Positions 60,540-64,000 of a stretch of DNA of 64,000 bases are shown here, piece by piece (position 1 is the first letter of the stretch; every line of letters starts with the position of its first letter). The translations under genes and the position numbers were made by a program. The stretch is from Emiliania huxleyi CCMP1516 (lineage: Eukaryota; Haptophyta; Isochrysidales; Noelaerhabdaceae): NCBI RefSeq assembly GCF_000372725.1, contig NW_005199194.1, forward strand, positions 605,277-669,276, in the 5' to 3' direction. The notes under the pieces are model-generated. The model had not been told where the DNA came from. It saw only the letters and a list, made by a program, of their open reading frames with translations, and searched no databases.

Positions 60540-61259
60540 ATGCCTCTCAATTCGGGTGCCTTGCTCGGCTGGTGCCAGCGCGAGACTGCCACGTATGATG
60601 GGGTGAGCGTTGAGAACTGGAGCCGTTCGTGGAACGACGGGCTCGCCTTCTGTGCGCTGCTGCACCGTCACTTCCCCGATGACATCCGCTTTGGATCTCT
60701 CAACAGTTCGACGCCACAGAGCCGCGCTCGCAACTTTGAGCTCGCCTTTGGGGTCGCTGAGAGGAGGCTCGACGTCGAACGGCTTTTTGATGTGGAGGAC
60801 ATGATGGCCACATACCCACGGCCCGACGGCCGTTCAGTCACGACCTACGTCGTCCTGCTGTACAATGCAATCGAGGAGCGAGGCATGGTCGCGGCTACCC
60901 CTGCGGTGCCTCTTGATGCGGATGGGGAGAAGAGAAAGGTCAGCCACCGAGGGCGGGGTTCTTCAGAGATCTCGCATCCGCCTGCGCAGGTGCAGCTTAC
61001 TCCGCTGCCGCTGCCCGACCGCTCGGAGGACGACAGCGCGTTGTCGCCTGCAGAGCTTGCCATGATTCGGAAGTGCAATCAGAAGATGGAGGCGCTGAAT
61101 GCCAAGCTTCAACACTCTCCTCGCAGCCATGTGCCAACAGCCGAGGAGCAGGCGATGCTCTTGTCCATGGCGGCGCTCAATGCAGCGCTGGAGTCGGACG
61201 CACGCAACCCGGCAAGGGTTGTCAGCCGACTAGTTAGTGTGTGTTCGCATCGCCCCTAG
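60540..61259 (+). CDS. Calponin-homology domain protein
   Basis: The ATG at 60540 (MPLNSGALLGWCQRETATYD) gives 239 residues. A single CH domain fills the first 115: LLGWCQRETA, VSVENWSRSWNDGLAFCALL, HRHFPDDIRFGSLN, NFELAFGVAERRLDVERLFD, VEDMMATYPRPDGRSVTTYV, VLLYNAIEE. The SWxDGLAFCALxHxxxP and VEDM...P.....TYV signatures are typical. A Ser/Pro-rich linker and a helical segment (SPAELAMIRKCNQKMEALNA) follow. Single CH domains act in signalling or microtubule/actin binding, so a cytoskeletal adaptor is likely. Upstream in-frame codons give no ATG. Possible extra 5' exon not excluded. Confidence 0.75.
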   Translation: MPLNSGALLGWCQRETATYDGVSVENWSRSWNDGLAFCALLHRHFPDDIRFGSLNSSTPQSRARNFELAFGVAERRLDVERLFDVEDMMATYPRPDGRSVTTYVVLLYNAIEERGMVAATPAVPLDADGEKRKVSHRGRGSSEISHPPAQVQLTPLPLPDRSEDDSALSPAELAMIRKCNQKMEALNAKLQHSPRSHVPTAEEQAMLLSMAALNAALESDARNPARVVSRLVSVCSHRP

Positions 61260-61804
61260 ATTCTCAAAAGAGATCGCTTATTAGTTTGAGTCCGTGGCCC
61301 GCGTGGGGAGCCGCGGTACGGCTTTATGACGACGCGCTAGCCGCTACGCGGCGCGTCTCGCGGCCCCGCCGCCGCCTCGACTGTGGTCTGTGTGCACGTG
61401 TGCGCCCGCAAGAGCCCCGCATCCGGCGAAGACCGTATACACGAAGCCGGGGTCGCGTCTCGTTGCACTCTCAACTCAGCCTCCAAGAACCCTCGTAACC
61501 CAGGAGCGAAAGATCAAAGAATTTCAGCGCGCGACTGGAAATCTCGATCCATGGAGCCGCTCGCACAGAGATAAACATGTGTACTGAGGCCTACTACTCT
61601 CTACTCTGTACACTGTACTAGAGCCGTACGTAAGGGCCGGAGGCGGCGGCACCGACGTACCTACGGCTACGCCCGCCGCTCGCTCTCGCCTGGGTGTGCT
61701 CGCAGGGGACACGGGTACAGGGGACATGTGCTCGCAGGGGACATGGGTAGGGGGCCGCCTTCCACCACTTCATGACCCGGACTCCGCCTCTGCCGGCCGA
61801 GCCT
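61260..61804. other. Gene-free stretch
   Basis: No coding frame or RNA recognised. Short repeats of CAGGGGACA[CT]G at 61704-61746 (three copies). Confidence 0.5.
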
Positions 61805-61880
61805 TCAGTACATCGACTCGATCTCGGCGGAGTACTTTTTGGCGACGACGTCGCGCTTGAGCTTCTGCGTGGCGGAGGGT
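61805..61880 (-). pseudogene. Last-exon remnant of a long-chain acyl-CoA synthetase
   Basis: On the minus strand: TQKLKRDVVAKKYSAEIESM, Y, stop, preceded in a different frame by GELT. This matches the conserved C-terminus of long-chain acyl-CoA synthetases (GELTPTxKLKRxxVxxKYxxxIxxMY). No upstream exon of that enzyme was found, because plus-strand armadillo repeats follow. The exon seems orphaned by rearrangement. Confidence 0.5.
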
Positions 61881-62007
61881 GAGCTCCCCTCCGGGCACGT
61901 CACGGGGTTGACCCGTCTCCTCCAGATCGAGACGGACTCCATGGACGGCCGAGCAATATTTGTTAGGGGGCTCCTTTGCACCGTCATCAGCCAGGTTGGT
62001 AATGGAG

Positions 62008-62345
62008 TATGGCATGAAGTGAACAACGACAACAGCGTGGCGATCGCGGAGGCGGGCGGCATCGCGCCGCTGGTGGCGCTGGCTCGTGGCGGCACCGACG
62101 GGCAGAAGGTGCATGCCGCGGAGGCGCTGCGGGTCCTCGCTTACAACGACGACAACAAGGCGATCGCGAGGGCGGGCGGCATCGCGCCGCTGGTGGCGCT
62201 GGCTCGCGGCGGCACGGACGGGCAGAAGGAGGCGGCCGCGCGGGCACTGAGGACCCTAGCTGAGCTCTCGCAATCGAACCTCAAGGCAATGAAGCGCTTG
62301 GGGTACGGCAAGAGGTCCGGCCTCTTTGGATGGGAGATCCCGTAA
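62008..62345 (+). CDS. Armadillo-repeat fragment
   Basis: The frame holds two nearly identical 40-residue armadillo repeats (VAIAEAGGIAPLVALARGGT, DGQKVHAAEALRVLAYNDDN and AIARAGGIAPLVALARGGTD, GQKEAAARALRTLAELSQSN), then KRLGYGKRSGLFGWEIP and a stop. The open frame extends upstream to 61839, but those residues do not look like armadillo. Complete proteins usually have six or more repeats, so this is a short or broken member of a family that is abundant in algae and mediates protein binding. DNA-level similarity of the repeats suggests recent expansion. Confidence 0.5.
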
Positions 62346-62803
62346 AACGAGAAGGCCGCAGGGGGGAGGTGAGTTTTCGGTCCCTAGGAAAGCCGTAGAC
62401 GCTAGAGAAGGCTTCGTACCCCTCCGGTCTATCAAGGTATTATATGAAGATCCGCAGGACTGGAGCGAAAAAAAGCAAGCGAGTGCATTGTGCCGACTGC
62501 CGTGGGGGCGCGCGCTCCTGCCCGTTTCCGGGCGTGTGGCTCTGGCTGTGGGGGAAACATCTCTTTTCGCCGCACGGGACCCACCCACCGTGGCACCGAC
62601 GGAAAGGCCGGGATGCCTCCACCAAACAAGGCACAACCTCGGCGACTCTAGAGACTCTAGAGACGGAACACGGTGTGTGTGGAGGATTGGCAGGACGCGC
62701 GCGCGGCTCGGCCGCACACAGTTGGGTCCTGCAGAGCGGCGCTGCCGCCTTCACCACCCAGGGCGAGCGGCCCCGCAAGCTGCCGGGGCGTGAGGCGCGC
62801 GGG
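62346..62803. other. Gene-free stretch
   Basis: No gene or repeat recognised apart from CTAGAGACTCTAGAGAC (62645-62661). Confidence 0.4.

Positions 62804-64000
<1,197 letters not shown>

Overview
The window looks like nuclear DNA of a GC-rich unicellular alga, most probably a haptophyte of the Emiliania/Chrysochromulina kind. The reasons are intron-split genes for eukaryote-only proteins (katanin p60, cytochrome c heme lyase, WDR76-like, F-box, AP2-like), very high GC with long (CT)n and (GT)n tracts, and protein families I associate with such algae (arrays of a 22-residue YEGE-type repeat, AP2 arrays, MORN, RCC1). The exact lineage is an inference. I found no tRNA, rRNA or CRISPR locus.

Layout. 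0-5 kb: an approximately 90-bp satellite and a duplicated 400-bp block surround a GH18-like secreted protein gene that is itself tandemly duplicated in frame. 5-8.4 kb: decayed coding fragments and an ORF pair (charged ORF plus SET-like ORF, minus strand). 8.7-10.9 kb: two-repeat MYB protein. 11-12.9 kb: A/G-rich repeats, a transposase-like scrap and a hAT-type non-autonomous transposon with a perfect 8-bp target duplication. 13.2-14.2 kb: F-box protein with YEGE repeats. 15.9-19.1 kb: a small gene, then a cytochrome c heme lyase carrying a C-terminal twin CX9C segment. 19.7-21.8 kb: RING and TIR-like fragments around a gene of unknown function. 22.1-25.1 kb: a complete 12-exon katanin p60. 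25.7-26.6 kb: a purine tract and a 736-bp foldback element. 27.3-35.5 kb: an unknown gene, a SpoU/TrmH RNA methyltransferase, a WDR76/CMR1-like protein and an E2-fold protein without the catalytic cysteine. 35.9-38.6 kb: an element bounded by long inverted repeats. 39.1-49.5 kb: FAD-linked oxidase, MORN protein, type I membrane protein, GT32-like glycosyltransferase, NTF2-like protein and the C-terminal half of a purple acid phosphatase. 50.2-58.7 kb: F-box/RCC1, SAM-like and a large AP2-Tudor-PWWP protein. 59-64 kb: fragments, a calponin-homology protein, armadillo repeats and a partial gene running off the right edge.

The most striking theme is intron structure. I could place 27 introns in five genes so that reading frames join cleanly (katanin exon lengths sum to 1608 nt, the oxidase to 1668 nt). 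About two thirds begin with GC rather than GT. In many of them the first bases of the intron repeat the first bases of the downstream exon, so the intron sits between direct repeats of about 5 to 35 bp. Two introns of the heme lyase gene are inverted copies of one 63-65 bp element that begins CTA and ends TAG, so it supplies an AG acceptor in either orientation. Others hold short minisatellites, telomere-like repeats or dispersed repeats. This looks like active intron gain by introner-like insertion or by duplication at staggered breaks.

A second theme is a recurring promoter-like block (CCAGT, then GTCGTGCGAG or GCTGTGAGAG, then AATTCTTTT) near the start of at least four genes and in further dispersed copies.
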